NCBI GenBank assembly: GCA_947501475.1
Contig: CANMWA010000013.1
Span: forward strand, 1 to 64,000
Length of the DNA stretch: 64,000 bases
Origin: an uncultured Aquimarina sp.
Lineage (GTDB): Bacteria; Bacteroidota; Bacteroidia; Flavobacteriales; Flavobacteriaceae
Direction: 5' to 3'
The position numbers and the translations under genes were made by a program. Numbering within the stretch: position 1 is the first letter of the stretch; every line of letters begins with the position of its first letter. Shown piece after piece: positions 42,579 through 52,692 of the stretch. The notes under the pieces are model-generated. The model ran no database searches, was not told the origin of the DNA, and was given only the letters and a program-made list of their open reading frames with translations.

Positions 42579-44312
42579 CTATGCAGATACAACTGTATCA
42601 GCATAAATCTCATCCAAATATTCCTTAAAGGACACTTCTTGACGAATACCCATTTTCTTTTTTAGTCTGCTCCGAGTGGCTTTTACAGTATTTGGAGCTA
42701 CATTGAGCATAGATGCAGTTTCTTTAAGAGACAAATTCAATTTAGTGAGTAAACAGTATCTAATTTCTGTATTAGAAAGTTCTGGATGCTTATTCTTAAG
42801 TTCTATGGTTAATGTAGGATATTGAGATTCGATCCTATCTGTTACCAATGATATATCTGATGAGGATTGGATAAGGTTTTTAACTGTAGTATTAACCTGT
42901 GCTAGTTTAGGATTATCATCTTTTATTGCTTCTAACTCTGTCTTTATTGTATTAAGCACCTCAACTCTTTGAGAAATAGCTATGGCAGAAGCGTCTAATT
43001 CATTATCCCGTAATCGGATCTGCTCTTCCAGTAATTCCTTTTCGTTCGACTTTAGTATTGATATCTCTTGTTTATTTTTCTTATACTTAAAAATTAAGTA
43101 TATACATAGTACACTAATAATTATAACAATCAACAACCCAATGATTAATAATTTTTGTTTGTCGTTTTTCTCTACAACTAATTTATTTTCTGCAACCAGT
43201 TCCTTGTTTTTATACTCTTGTTCTATTAACTGCCTTTGTTTATCAACTGTTTTGATATAATCAATATCTTTTTGAATAGCAACACTGTCTAATAATGATG
43301 TATACGTTTTATACATCGCTATTTCTTTTTCAGGCTTATTTTGTTGTTGATAGAGTTTGATAAAGGAATTATATATTTCTTTTAAAGAATCATAATTCGT
43401 ATTTCCTTCGACTCCTTTGGTTAAATATTCCTCGGCTTTAGCATACTCTTTTAAACCCAAATAGTAATCCCCTAAATTTCCATTTTCAATCCCTTCATTT
43501 CTATGATAATCGATACTATCAGCTAATTTTTTTGCTTTAAAACCATATTCCAACGCTTTTTCATATTCTTTTTTTCCTGAATGATAAAGTCCTAAATTAG
43601 AATACAATATAGAAAGTGCAGGAAAGTTTTCTTTCTTATTAGCTATATCAATTCCTTTACGCACCCATTTTATTGCTTCATCATACTCTTTAAGCTCTTC
43701 ATAAGCTATTGATATTCCATTATAACCTCCGATTTTCATTAAATCATCAATATGACTACTATCATTCAAAACTTCTTTAATTATCGCTATACTTTTATCA
43801 TACTCCTTCAGTTCACTATAACAAAAACTTATGTTCATTTTATTTCCATTAGCAGATGTATAATCTCCAGATTCTAAATATATCTCATAGGCATTAGTAA
43901 AATACTCTATAGCTTTATTTATTAAACCCATCCTCATCAACACTCTTCCTTTATTAAGATATAATTTTTCAATACTCTTTTCTTTTAAGGAAGCAGATTC
44001 ATATAGATATTCTGAAGTATTAAAATAATATAGAGAACTGTCCCTTTCTGCTTTTACAGAATAATATAATCCTAGTTTAGACGAAACATCATATTGTGCC
44101 GAAAAACTCTTAAGATCCTTAGAACGTTTAAAGAGTTGCAATAACACCGTTGATTCTTTTCCTCGAAAACTTACTGTATCAATAGCCTGATGTAATTGTT
44201 CTTTATTTAGAGAAGAAACTTCTAACTGTTGGCAATATACTGCTGCACTAGATAAAAAAAATACAACAACGATTATTTGCTGTAATATAAGTCTAAAATC
44301 AGGTAAGGTCAT
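42579..44312 (-). CDS. TPR-containing LuxR/HTH-type membrane regulator
   Basis: About 577 residues from the ATG at 44312, which gives a signal-anchor (ILQQIIVVVFFLSSAAVYC). The N-terminal two-thirds carry consecutive TPRs (IEKLYLNKGRVLMRMGLINKAIEYFTNAYEIY; KEYDEAIKWVRKGIDIA; GDYYLGLKEYAKAEEYLTKG are regions). A membrane helix follows (LLIIGLLIVIIISVLCIYLIF, about 395-415), then a coiled coil and a C-terminal HTH: LSNTEIRYCLLTKLNLSLKE and VAPNTVKATRSRLKKKMGI. This is the common Bacteroidota one-component regulator. It may control the accessory lipoproteins downstream of it. Confidence 0.85.
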   Translation of the reverse strand: MTLPDFRLILQQIIVVVFFLSSAAVYCQQLEVSSLNKEQLHQAIDTVSFRGKESTVLLQLFKRSKDLKSFSAQYDVSSKLGLYYSVKAERDSSLYYFNTSEYLYESASLKEKSIEKLYLNKGRVLMRMGLINKAIEYFTNAYEIYLESGDYTSANGNKMNISFCYSELKEYDKSIAIIKEVLNDSSHIDDLMKIGGYNGISIAYEELKEYDEAIKWVRKGIDIANKKENFPALSILYSNLGLYHSGKKEYEKALEYGFKAKKLADSIDYHRNEGIENGNLGDYYLGLKEYAKAEEYLTKGVEGNTNYDSLKEIYNSFIKLYQQQNKPEKEIAMYKTYTSLLDSVAIQKDIDYIKTVDKQRQLIEQEYKNKELVAENKLVVEKNDKQKLLIIGLLIVIIISVLCIYLIFKYKKNKQEISILKSNEKELLEEQIRLRDNELDASAIAISQRVEVLNTIKTELEAIKDDNPKLAQVNTTVKNLIQSSSDISLVTDRIESQYPTLTIELKNKHPELSNTEIRYCLLTKLNLSLKETASMLNVAPNTVKATRSRLKKKMGIRQEVSFKEYLDEIYADTVVSA

Positions 44313-44348
44313 AAGAGCTGAGTTTTGGAAAATTGTGATGGCAAACAA

Positions 44349-45107
44349 TTATATTCCTAATTTAAGATATATTTTTATAAAAACTATACTAAAGAACTGC
44401 GTTTTATTTCTTAGAATAATCAGTGAATATAATGGCCCTTTCCATGGCATGGCATTAAACTACAGAGTTGTTTAATTTTGATTTAAAAAAGCGGTTTTTT
44501 TATGCCTCTAAAAGTTTTTATCTCCAAAAAATATATTACCTCCAAAAAACCATTTTTCTAAAGCAGAATATGCTAAAAATTATATTTTCAATCATTTATA
44601 ACATCAATAATTATGGTTTTAAACTATAAAATTAACAATTTATCAACACGAAAACGTTGTAGTTTAAGACTTATCTTACAAAAATGAATATTTCATAATA
44701 ACTTAGTAGAAATTTAACACAAGAAACACTTTTATAAACAAAAAACTACTAAATATGAAATCAACCTCTCCCTGAACGAAAAATGAAACTTCGTTTGAGT
44801 TCTTTAATTCTAGAAGTATATATAGGATTTTACACACCAGAATAAGAGCCAAACGCATTTCAAAATCCGGATTTATTATTAAGGAAAGCTTATTTTTTTA
44901 ATCTACTTTGTTGTTAGTATTCTTATAACTACGAACAACAATGTAAATGTATTTAATTCATTTTCAGTAAATTAAAAATTAAACAACCAAATATCCTTCC
45001 TTAAAAATATATTTATTACACATTCATAATTTTACATTTATGGATACACACAAACTCAATATCATAATGTTAATCATTATTGATCTAAACTCAAAAAAAT
45101 TGCAAAA
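44349..45107. other. intergenic region before the alpha-amylase gene
   Basis: About 760 bp without a gene. It holds repeat copy B (44406-44502), a near-palindrome CAACACG-AAAA-CGTTG at 44644-44659 that resembles a LacI-type operator core, and inverted repeat AACGAA/TTCGTT at 44775-44795. The rest is AT-rich. Regulation of the amylase from these sites is possible but not shown. Confidence 0.5.
44406..44502 (+). repeat. degenerate second copy of the acyl-CoA dehydrogenase 3' end, copy B
   Basis: Begins ATTTCTTAGAATAA, equal to the last codons and stop of the dehydrogenase gene with changes, then AATATAATGGCCC, a longer GGCATGGCATTAAAC block and GTTGTTTAATTTTGATTT. The terminator half-arm GCGGTTTTTTT remains. 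Nothing of the gene upstream is present. Copies A and B enclose about 4.5 kb. Confidence 0.8.
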
Positions 45108-47393
45108 ATGAAACGAAAAAATTTAACCACAATTATAGTAAGTTTACTACTATTACTATCTTGTATTACTACCAAAGCACAAGATGAGGATGTATTATTT
45201 CAAGCCTTTGACTGGAATGTACAAAACCAACCCGCAGGACAAACCTGGTATGATGTAGTAATACAGAATAAAAATATTATTAAAGATGCAGGTATAGATA
45301 TGATATGGATGCCGCCTCCAAGTAATTCTGCTGCTCCACAAGGATATCTTCCTAGAGAACTAAACAATCTAAATAGTGAATACGGTACGCAAGCACAATT
45401 AATAAATTTGATTAATCAATATCATGCTCTTGATATTAAAGTTTTAAGTGATATTGTGATAAATCATCGTGTAGGTACTAATGATGCTGTGACATTTACT
45501 AATCCTTCTTGGCCAACTTTTTATATTACTGCCGATGATGAAGGAAGAAATTTTGTGCCCGGTCCAGTAGAATTTAGTATTAATGGTGATTATGTACCTG
45601 GAACTGCCTTAAAATCTGACGGATCTAATGGAACCTTTGCTGCGGCTAGAGATCTGGATCACAAAAACCCAGCAGTTAGAGCAGAAATTATTAAATGGAT
45701 GCGATTTCTTAAAAACGATATAGGTTTTGATGGTTGGAGATATGATTTTGTACATGGATATGATCCTATTTATAATAAAGAATATAATGATGCCACAAAC
45801 CCATATTTTGCTGTAGGAGAATTATTAGAAAGTAGTAGAGTGCAAACTAATAACTTTGTAAACTTTTCGCAACAATCCTCTTCTGCATTTGATTTTAATA
45901 CCAAAGTTAGCCTACAAAATGCTATACGAGACAACAATCTATCCTATTTAAGAGATGGTCAAGGAAGACCTTCTGGGATGATTGGTATAAATCCATCAAA
46001 ATCTGTTACATTTTTGGATAATCATGATACAGGATTTGCTCAACAATGCTGTGGATCGGGTTATGTGTTTCCAGGAGGAGAAACAAATCTAAGAAAAGGA
46101 TATGCATATATTTTAACGCATCCTGGTAACCCTGCTGTTTTCTGGACTCACTTTATTGATGGTGGAGCCGGAGTTCGTAATGCAATTAAAAATCTTATCT
46201 CAGCTAGAAAAAGTGTTAGGGTACATGCTGCTTCGACAATAAGTATTGCAGAAGCAAGAAATGACCTTTATGCAGCTTATATTGATGGAAAAAGTGGTAC
46301 CCTAGCGATGAAATTAGGGAGCGGTAATTGGTCTCCTAATGGTAGTGGATGGGTGTTAAAAACATCGGGTACAGATTATGCGGTTTGGACGCAAGGTGAT
46401 AATAATACAGGAGGAGGAGAAACCGTTGCTCCATTTACAGTAAACTTTAAAAAACCTTCAGGATGGGGTAACAATATAAATGCATATTTCTTTGATGCTT
46501 CTGCTAACGTTACATTACCTGGAACATCAGGATGGCCAGGACAACAAACAACAAACATCTCAGGAACTCAATGGTACTCATATACCATAACACCACAAGC
46601 AGGAACAGCTGCAGCTAATATAAGAGTCATTTTTAATGATGGCAATAGCAATCAAACTGGCAACTTATCTAGGAGTACAACAGGGTGGTATACAAATGGA
46701 GCATGGTCTAGTAGCTGTCCTTCAGATTGTAATGGATCTCCAAGTTCTAATGAGGTAACTCTTAATTTTAGGAAACCTGGTGGTGGCTGGGGTAATAGTA
46801 CCAGAATATATCTATATAACAAAGCAACTAATCAAACTATCTCTGGCACACCTGGATGGCCAGGAAGACCTATGACTACTATTAGCGGAACCTCTTGGTG
46901 TAGTACTACATTTACACTTCCTAATGGTGTATCTGCAAATAATGTTGGTGTGGTTTTCAATAATGGAAATGGGCAACAAACTGTTGATTTAACAAGAGGA
47001 ACTGATGGTTGGTTTAGAGTAACAGGAAGTAGTAACGGAAAAAGAACAGGAACATGGTCAACAAATTGCCCTACAGGTTGTCCTTCAAGAAGTGCATTCA
47101 CAGCAGTTAACAATATTGGCAAAACTGTGGTGAACCATAACAAAGTTGTACTCTCTCCTAACCCAATTACTGAACTTAGTAAACTATACATAACTACTCG
47201 TGAGCAAGGCGCATTAGAAATTACAGTTTCTAATATCCTTGGTCAAACAAAAACAATTTATAACCAGAAAGTACAATCTGGAAATCATACAATTGATCTC
47301 AAAAGTAATACCCCAGAACAACAAGGTATATATTTTTATACTATTAAGTTAAATGGAGATACAATTGATCAATTAAAAGCTGTTCACAGATAA
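45108..47393 (+). CDS. secreted alpha-amylase, GH13 with two CBM26-like modules and T9SS domain
   Basis: A 761-residue starch-degrading enzyme. Signal peptide MKRKNLTTIIVSLLLLLSC. The GH13 barrel (about 25-440) has the four conserved regions: VLSDIVINHR; GWRYDFVHG with nucleophile Asp 213; AVGELLE with acid Glu 238; FLDNHDTG with Asp 307. Two starch-binding modules of CBM26 type follow (about 443-530 and 550-650): VNFKKPSGWGNNINAYFF and LNFRKPGGGWGNSTRIYLY, each with GWPG and TTGWY/TDGWF near its end. The end, VVLSPNPITELSKLYI to LKAVHR, is a T9SS type A sorting domain, so it is displayed on or released from the outer membrane. Confidence 0.95.
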   Translation: MKRKNLTTIIVSLLLLLSCITTKAQDEDVLFQAFDWNVQNQPAGQTWYDVVIQNKNIIKDAGIDMIWMPPPSNSAAPQGYLPRELNNLNSEYGTQAQLINLINQYHALDIKVLSDIVINHRVGTNDAVTFTNPSWPTFYITADDEGRNFVPGPVEFSINGDYVPGTALKSDGSNGTFAAARDLDHKNPAVRAEIIKWMRFLKNDIGFDGWRYDFVHGYDPIYNKEYNDATNPYFAVGELLESSRVQTNNFVNFSQQSSSAFDFNTKVSLQNAIRDNNLSYLRDGQGRPSGMIGINPSKSVTFLDNHDTGFAQQCCGSGYVFPGGETNLRKGYAYILTHPGNPAVFWTHFIDGGAGVRNAIKNLISARKSVRVHAASTISIAEARNDLYAAYIDGKSGTLAMKLGSGNWSPNGSGWVLKTSGTDYAVWTQGDNNTGGGETVAPFTVNFKKPSGWGNNINAYFFDASANVTLPGTSGWPGQQTTNISGTQWYSYTITPQAGTAAANIRVIFNDGNSNQTGNLSRSTTGWYTNGAWSSSCPSDCNGSPSSNEVTLNFRKPGGGWGNSTRIYLYNKATNQTISGTPGWPGRPMTTISGTSWCSTTFTLPNGVSANNVGVVFNNGNGQQTVDLTRGTDGWFRVTGSSNGKRTGTWSTNCPTGCPSRSAFTAVNNIGKTVVNHNKVVLSPNPITELSKLYITTREQGALEITVSNILGQTKTIYNQKVQSGNHTIDLKSNTPEQQGIYFYTIKLNGDTIDQLKAVHR

Positions 47394-47438
47394 ATACACC
47401 CTTTATTTTCACTTTCAGAAATAATACTGAAGAAGGGC

Positions 47439-47478
47439 AAGCGGTTGTTACTTATTTATAAGTAGCAACCGCTTTTTA
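47439..47478 (+). terminator. terminator of the amylase gene
   Basis: AGCGGTTG and CAACCGCT arms extended by TACTTA/TAAGTA make a long hairpin, followed by T5. Confidence 0.85.
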
Positions 47479-47524
47479 AATTTTGTTTACTATTTTTATC
47501 TTCAATCTTTGCACCAAATCATAA

Positions 47525-48313
47525 ATGAAACAATTAATACTAATAAGCCTATTATTATTTTCTTTTTCATCAAAAAAGAAAGTAAAACAAAACGCTACCA
47601 TTACAACTATATCAAAACATGTACATATAAGTTGTGATCAAAAAGAAAATGACCAGATAAGAGAAGTAAAAAAAGCTACTATAGTACCTAAACTTGATGG
47701 TGATATGAGTGACCCTATTTGGAAAGAAACAATGTGGCATGGCTTAGATCAAAAATGGCTTGGAGAACCGTATACATTTGATGATTTTTTTGGTCGTTAT
47801 AAAATGGCTTGGACCCCCGAAGCTTTATATCTTTTGGTTGAAATCAAAGATGATATTTTATATGATCAAAATAAAGATCCATTAAAATTATGGTGGGATG
47901 ATGATTGTGTTGAAATTTTTATTGACGTAGATAATTCAGGAGGTAATCATCAATACTCTAACAATGCCTTTGCATATCATGTAGCATTAGATGGTAATGT
48001 AGTTGATCTGGATAAAGATCAACAGCCCATATTATATAATAGTCATATTGCTACCAAAAGAGTAACAAATGCAGATGTATCTGTTTGGGAATTTGAAATC
48101 ATTATATATGATGATACATATGAAGACGGGCAAGTCAATGACCCTGTAGTCTTATCTAAAGATCAAAAATTAGGATTTGCATTAGCCTATAACGACAATG
48201 ATGGTAGTAAAGAACGTGAAAATTTTATAGGTTCAGTTTTTATTCCTGGTGAAGAAAAGAATCTAGGATGGATTAATGCAGATGTATTTGGAACTATTGT
48301 TTTGATAGAATAA
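47525..48313 (+). CDS. exported protein with CBM9-like sugar-binding domain
   Basis: A 262-residue protein; a short N-terminal hydrophobic stretch (LILISLLLFSFSS) suggests export. The bulk matches the CBM9-type domain: KLDGDMSDPIWKE is the characteristic first strand, followed by GRYKMAWTPEALYLLVEIKDD, WWDDDCVEIFIDVDNSGG and FGTIVLIE at the end. Such domains bind the reducing ends of glucans or are found in surface glycan handling. It is placed just after the amylase (130 bp), supporting a role in glucan use. No catalytic domain is present. Confidence 0.85.
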   Translation: MKQLILISLLLFSFSSKKKVKQNATITTISKHVHISCDQKENDQIREVKKATIVPKLDGDMSDPIWKETMWHGLDQKWLGEPYTFDDFFGRYKMAWTPEALYLLVEIKDDILYDQNKDPLKLWWDDDCVEIFIDVDNSGGNHQYSNNAFAYHVALDGNVVDLDKDQQPILYNSHIATKRVTNADVSVWEFEIIIYDDTYEDGQVNDPVVLSKDQKLGFALAYNDNDGSKERENFIGSVFIPGEEKNLGWINADVFGTIVLIE

Positions 48314-48386
48314 TCAATGAAAAATCTATTCTTCAAAAATAAGCACGTAAATAGTATAGAAAAAAACTACATACTTATATAAACTT

Positions 48387-48484
48387 AGCTGCAAAGTAAC
48401 GAAAACTTAGCTGCAGGTTGTAATACAGATAGCTGCAAAGTAACGAAAACTTAGCTGCAGGTTATAATACAGATAGCTGCAAAG
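48387..48484. repeat. AGCTGC array with 22-bp period
   Basis: AGCTGC occurs at 48387, 48409, 48431, 48453 and 48475, exactly 22 bp apart. Two 22-mers of different content alternate, giving a 44-bp repeat present 2.25 times with one base change. It lies between convergent genes, so it is not in a promoter. Confidence 0.88.
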
Positions 48485-48557
48485 TATTTATGATTACGTA
48501 TGTATATTTATCTTTTTATCAAGCCAACTTTTTCAAAACCTACTTTTACATCAAAAA

Positions 48558-50360
48558 TTAATGACGTTTTTCCATTAATTCCTCTTCTTTAGTTACCCCT
48601 CCAGAAAAATTAACAGCGGTTTCTATTAGAGCCAAATGCGAATATGCCTGAGGAAAATTTCCTAATAACCGTTTTGTTTTAAAATCGATATCCTCACTAA
48701 AAAGACCAAGGTGATTACTATAAGATAGCAATTGGTCAAAAAGTTTTTTTGCTTTCTCCTCCTGCCCTATTTTATACAAACTATTAATAAACCAAAAACT
48801 ACAAATTGTAAATGATGATGAAGGCAAACCAAAATCATCTTTATTTTTGTATCGATACATCAACCCATCATTACATAATTCTTTTTCGGTTGCATGTACT
48901 GTACTTATAAAACGAGGGTCATCTGGCTCAATAAAACCATAGGATTCCATCAGTAATGTAGATGCATCAAGATCCGAAGAGCCATATGATTGGGTATAGG
49001 CTTGGATTTCTTCGTTCCAGGCATTCTTATAGATATCATTATAGATGCTATCTCTTAGTTCAATCCAACGTTTATTTTTAGTTGTTTTATTGATCAACTC
49101 ACCAATTTTAATTGCTCGATCTACTGCAACCCAGCATAGTAATTTAGAAAAAGTAAAATGCCTTTCTTCTGTTCTAAACTCCCAAATTCCTTTATCTGGT
49201 TTTTCCCAATTAACATTCACAATATGTACAATATTTTTACTAATTGTCCATAAACTTTCTCTATTATCCAGATCACAATCAAATTTTACAAACTGTTGAT
49301 AAATCACATTCATCAAAACACCATAAATATCATTTTGTTTTTGGTGATATGCCGCATTACCAATTCTAACAGGGCTAGAGTTTTGATAACCACTAAGATG
49401 ATCCAAAGTTTTCTCTGTTAATTTTCTTTCGCCATTAATCCCATACATGATCTGGATTTTTTCATCTTTATCTGGTATAATATCAATAATAAACTGCAAA
49501 AAACGTTGTGCCAATCGCTTGTGTCCTAAATCCGAAACTACTTTGATAACCATAGATGCATCGCGTATCCAACAAAAGCGATAATCCCAATTACGCACTT
49601 CGCCAATAGTTTCTGGTAGTGAGGTGGTAGCTGCTGCAAGAACCGCCCCAGATTTTTCGTAACTTAATAATTTTAAGACTAATGCACTTCTAAGTATTTG
49701 ATCATTATAAAATTTATATTTGGTTGTATTCTCACTCCAATTCATCCAATATACTCGGGTACGTTGCAGCTTTAAGTAACATCGTTCTAGTGATTGTTTT
49801 AAGATTTTTTCATGATAACTAATTAAAAAATAGGCGTGACCTTTAAGTTTAATTTCTTTTGAATTCAAAATTGCTTCAAGATCAAAATCTGAATATAGAT
49901 ATAACGTATCATATTTATCCTCATTGGTTATACTTTTAATATAATCAGTGTTGATTTTATGATTCGTTTCTCCCATTGCATACTCTAATTTCGGGTCATA
50001 TTTAACCTTAAAAACTGGTGCTCCCGATATGAGTTTTATATATCTTACGATATCTGGTGAAGAGTAATATGAGCCATCATCATTTTTATAGCGTGGCATA
50101 AAATCAATGCACTCAAAGATATTATTACCATCACTAAATTCGGTAACAAGAATGTTGGTTTTATGAATATATTTTTGAGAAATCTTGTAATTATCACTTA
50201 CTATAATTTCAAAACTCCCACCTTTATTTTCGTCTAATATTTTTGCAAAAACCGAATACGAATCAAAATTTGGCAAACAACACCAATCTAATGATCCATA
50301 TTTAGAAATTAGCGCAGCACTTTGGCAATTTCCAATAATTCCGTAGTCAAGATTATTCAT
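48558..50360 (-). CDS. glycoside hydrolase family 15 protein (glucoamylase/trehalase-like)
   Basis: About 600 residues from the ATG at 50360; the earlier ATG at 50426 adds a basic stretch unlike the family. NNLDYGIIGNCQSAALISKYGSLDWCCLPNF is the N-terminal GH15 super-sandwich region, and VRNWDYRFCWIRDASMV (about 265-280) and DLDASTLLMESYGF (late) belong to the (alpha/alpha)6 barrel. The C-terminal NFPQAYSHLALI is a highly conserved end. No signal peptide is seen, so it is cytoplasmic and likely cleaves trehalose, maltodextrin or related alpha-glucosides. It is divergent from otsA-otsB with 94 bp between starts. Confidence 0.9.
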   Translation of the reverse strand: MNNLDYGIIGNCQSAALISKYGSLDWCCLPNFDSYSVFAKILDENKGGSFEIIVSDNYKISQKYIHKTNILVTEFSDGNNIFECIDFMPRYKNDDGSYYSSPDIVRYIKLISGAPVFKVKYDPKLEYAMGETNHKINTDYIKSITNEDKYDTLYLYSDFDLEAILNSKEIKLKGHAYFLISYHEKILKQSLERCYLKLQRTRVYWMNWSENTTKYKFYNDQILRSALVLKLLSYEKSGAVLAAATTSLPETIGEVRNWDYRFCWIRDASMVIKVVSDLGHKRLAQRFLQFIIDIIPDKDEKIQIMYGINGERKLTEKTLDHLSGYQNSSPVRIGNAAYHQKQNDIYGVLMNVIYQQFVKFDCDLDNRESLWTISKNIVHIVNVNWEKPDKGIWEFRTEERHFTFSKLLCWVAVDRAIKIGELINKTTKNKRWIELRDSIYNDIYKNAWNEEIQAYTQSYGSSDLDASTLLMESYGFIEPDDPRFISTVHATEKELCNDGLMYRYKNKDDFGLPSSSFTICSFWFINSLYKIGQEEKAKKLFDQLLSYSNHLGLFSEDIDFKTKRLLGNFPQAYSHLALIETAVNFSGGVTKEEELMEKRH

Positions 50361-50454
50361 AAATCCTAAATTTCCTATAAATACACGTTTTTTAAATCTT
50401 CTTTTCCGAAATTTAACAAAAATCAAAAAGAGTTAACCAACTTTATCCTAATTT

Positions 50455-52662
50455 ATGAGTAAAACTATCATAATCTCAAATAGACTACCCTTACAATTAA
50501 AAATTCGCGATAATACGATCGAAACAACACCTAGTGTTGGTGGGTTAGCAACAGGAATGAAATCTGTACATTCAGAAAATGATAGCATTTGGATAGGTTG
50601 GAGCGGGCTTACCGAAGAAGAATTTAATCTCGACCTAAAGGAGCAAGTTACCGCTGCATTAAAAAAGCATCAATGTGTTGGAGTTCCGTTAACCGAAAAT
50701 GATATTGATGGATTCTATTATGGATTTAGCAATAATACGCTTTGGCCATTATTTCATTATTTTATGGAATATACAGAATTCGAAAAAGATACTTGGGAAA
50801 CCTATAAATCAGTAAATCAAAAATTTGCAGATGTTGTCATACAAAATCTAGAAGAAGGAGATACTGTATGGATTCATGATTATCAATTACTACTTCTTTC
50901 AAAATACATTAGAAGAAAAAGACCAGATGTTTCAATTGGTTTCTTTTTGCATATCCCCTTCCCTTCATACGAAGTATTTAGAACTATACCATGTAGAGAA
51001 GAGCTCTTAAAAGGAATGCTTGGTGCAGATTTACTAGGGTTTCATACCTACGATTATGAACGTCATTTTTTGAGTGCAGTACAAAGGATTTTAGGATATG
51101 AAATTAATTTCAATACTATTCATCTAGATAACCGTATCGTTAAGGTAGATTCATTTCCTATGGGAATAGATTATAATAAATTTCATAATGCCGCAAAAAC
51201 TCACAATCAAAAAGCAAAAAAAGATAAAACCGAAATACAACAAGAAATTGACAAACATTTAAAAAAAGGAAGTAACCAAGCAAAACTCATCCTCTCAATT
51301 GATCGACTTGATTATACCAAAGGGATTGCAAATCGTTTGCGGGCTTTTGAATATTTTTTAGACAAATACCCAGAGTTTAAAGGAAAAGCCAGATTAGTAA
51401 TGCTTGCCGTACCCTCTAGAGCCAATGTACCGCAATACCAACGATTAAAAAATGAAATAGATCAATTAGTAGGTAGAATCAATGGTAAATTTGCCGAAGT
51501 AAGTTGGACGCCCATTTGGTATTTTTATCGTTCGTTGCCTTTTGAAAATCTAATTGATTTATATACTTCGAGCGAGGTTGCACTTCTTACTCCTATTCGA
51601 GATGGTATGAACCTTGTAGCCAAAGAATATATAGCATCTAAAGTAGATAAAAAAGGTGTACTGATCCTTAGCGAAATGACAGGAGCTTCTAATGAAATGA
51701 GTGAAGCACTAATTATTAATCCCAATAATTTTGAAGAGATTGCTGATACCTTAAAATTTGCTTTAGAAATGCCCGAAGAAGAGCAAATAAAAAGAAATAG
51801 CGCCCTTCAAAAAAGATTACAACGATATAATGTTGAGAAATGGGCCAATGATTTTTTTGATGCGCTAGAAACCACAAAAAATGACACAAAAAAATACACG
51901 CTAAAGAAGATCAATACGGCTATTAAAGATGAAATTGTATCAAAGTTTAATGCTTCAAAGAACAAAATCTTATTCTTGGATTATGACGGCACAATGGTTC
52001 CTTTTGAGAAACTGCCAGAAAATGCAAAACCAACCCAAAGGGTTTTTGATACCCTAGATGCATTGCACAGCCAACCTAATACTAAAGTTATTATAATTAC
52101 GGGGAGAGATCGAGACACTATACAAAAATGGTTTGGGCATAAAGAATATACTCTTATCACCGAACATGGTGCCTGGCTTAAAGAAAGTAACAAGGATTGG
52201 GAATTAATGGAGAGAGTCGATAACAAATGGTTTAAATCTATTGCTCCTATTCTTGAATCTTTTACAGATCGAACTCCTGGATCTTTTGTCGAAGAAAAAA
52301 GATACTCATTAGCCTGGCATTTTAGAAATGTTGATCCAGATTTGGGTAAAAAAAGAGCTAATTCTTTAAAAACGACTATCCAACAACTTATTGCGAATCA
52401 CAACCTCGAAATTCTTGAAGGAGATAAAGTACTCGAAATCAAAGTCAGCGGAGTAAGCAAAGGGAAATCTGCATCCAAAATGTTATTAGATAAAACCTAC
52501 GATTTTATTTTTGCTATTGGCGATGATTGGACAGATGAACATATGTTTAAAGAATTACCTAATCATGCGTATACAGTTAAGGTAGGCTTAAAAAACACAG
52601 TGGCACAGTATTATGTAGAAGATATAAATAAGGTGTATGATCTATTAACAGCATTAAAATAA
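50455..52662 (+). CDS. bifunctional trehalose-6-phosphate synthase/phosphatase (OtsA-OtsB fusion)
   Basis: A 735-residue fusion that makes trehalose from UDP-glucose and glucose-6-P and removes the phosphate. N-terminal 470 residues are GT20: IIISNRLPLQLKI, then TVWIHDYQLLLLSKYIR, GFFLHIPFPSYEVFR, LDYTKGIANRLRAF and TPIRDGMNLVAKEY. The C-terminal part (about 500-735) is a HAD phosphatase: ILFLDYDGTMVPFEK (DxDGT), VIIITGRDRDTIQKW, ITEHGAWLK and FAIGDDWTDEHMFKEL. Fused forms are frequent in Bacteroidota and eukaryotes. Trehalose is an osmoprotectant or carbon store; the adjacent GH15 may hydrolyse it. Confidence 0.95.
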   Translation: MSKTIIISNRLPLQLKIRDNTIETTPSVGGLATGMKSVHSENDSIWIGWSGLTEEEFNLDLKEQVTAALKKHQCVGVPLTENDIDGFYYGFSNNTLWPLFHYFMEYTEFEKDTWETYKSVNQKFADVVIQNLEEGDTVWIHDYQLLLLSKYIRRKRPDVSIGFFLHIPFPSYEVFRTIPCREELLKGMLGADLLGFHTYDYERHFLSAVQRILGYEINFNTIHLDNRIVKVDSFPMGIDYNKFHNAAKTHNQKAKKDKTEIQQEIDKHLKKGSNQAKLILSIDRLDYTKGIANRLRAFEYFLDKYPEFKGKARLVMLAVPSRANVPQYQRLKNEIDQLVGRINGKFAEVSWTPIWYFYRSLPFENLIDLYTSSEVALLTPIRDGMNLVAKEYIASKVDKKGVLILSEMTGASNEMSEALIINPNNFEEIADTLKFALEMPEEEQIKRNSALQKRLQRYNVEKWANDFFDALETTKNDTKKYTLKKINTAIKDEIVSKFNASKNKILFLDYDGTMVPFEKLPENAKPTQRVFDTLDALHSQPNTKVIIITGRDRDTIQKWFGHKEYTLITEHGAWLKESNKDWELMERVDNKWFKSIAPILESFTDRTPGSFVEEKRYSLAWHFRNVDPDLGKKRANSLKTTIQQLIANHNLEILEGDKVLEIKVSGVSKGKSASKMLLDKTYDFIFAIGDDWTDEHMFKELPNHAYTVKVGLKNTVAQYYVEDINKVYDLLTALK

Positions 52663-52692
52663 ATCTCTGTATCTTAACAAAAAATATAGCTC

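Noticed and set aside
44644..44795. LacI-type operator before the amylase
   Set aside because: Palindromes are imperfect and more than 300 bp from the start; recorded only as part of the intergenic description.
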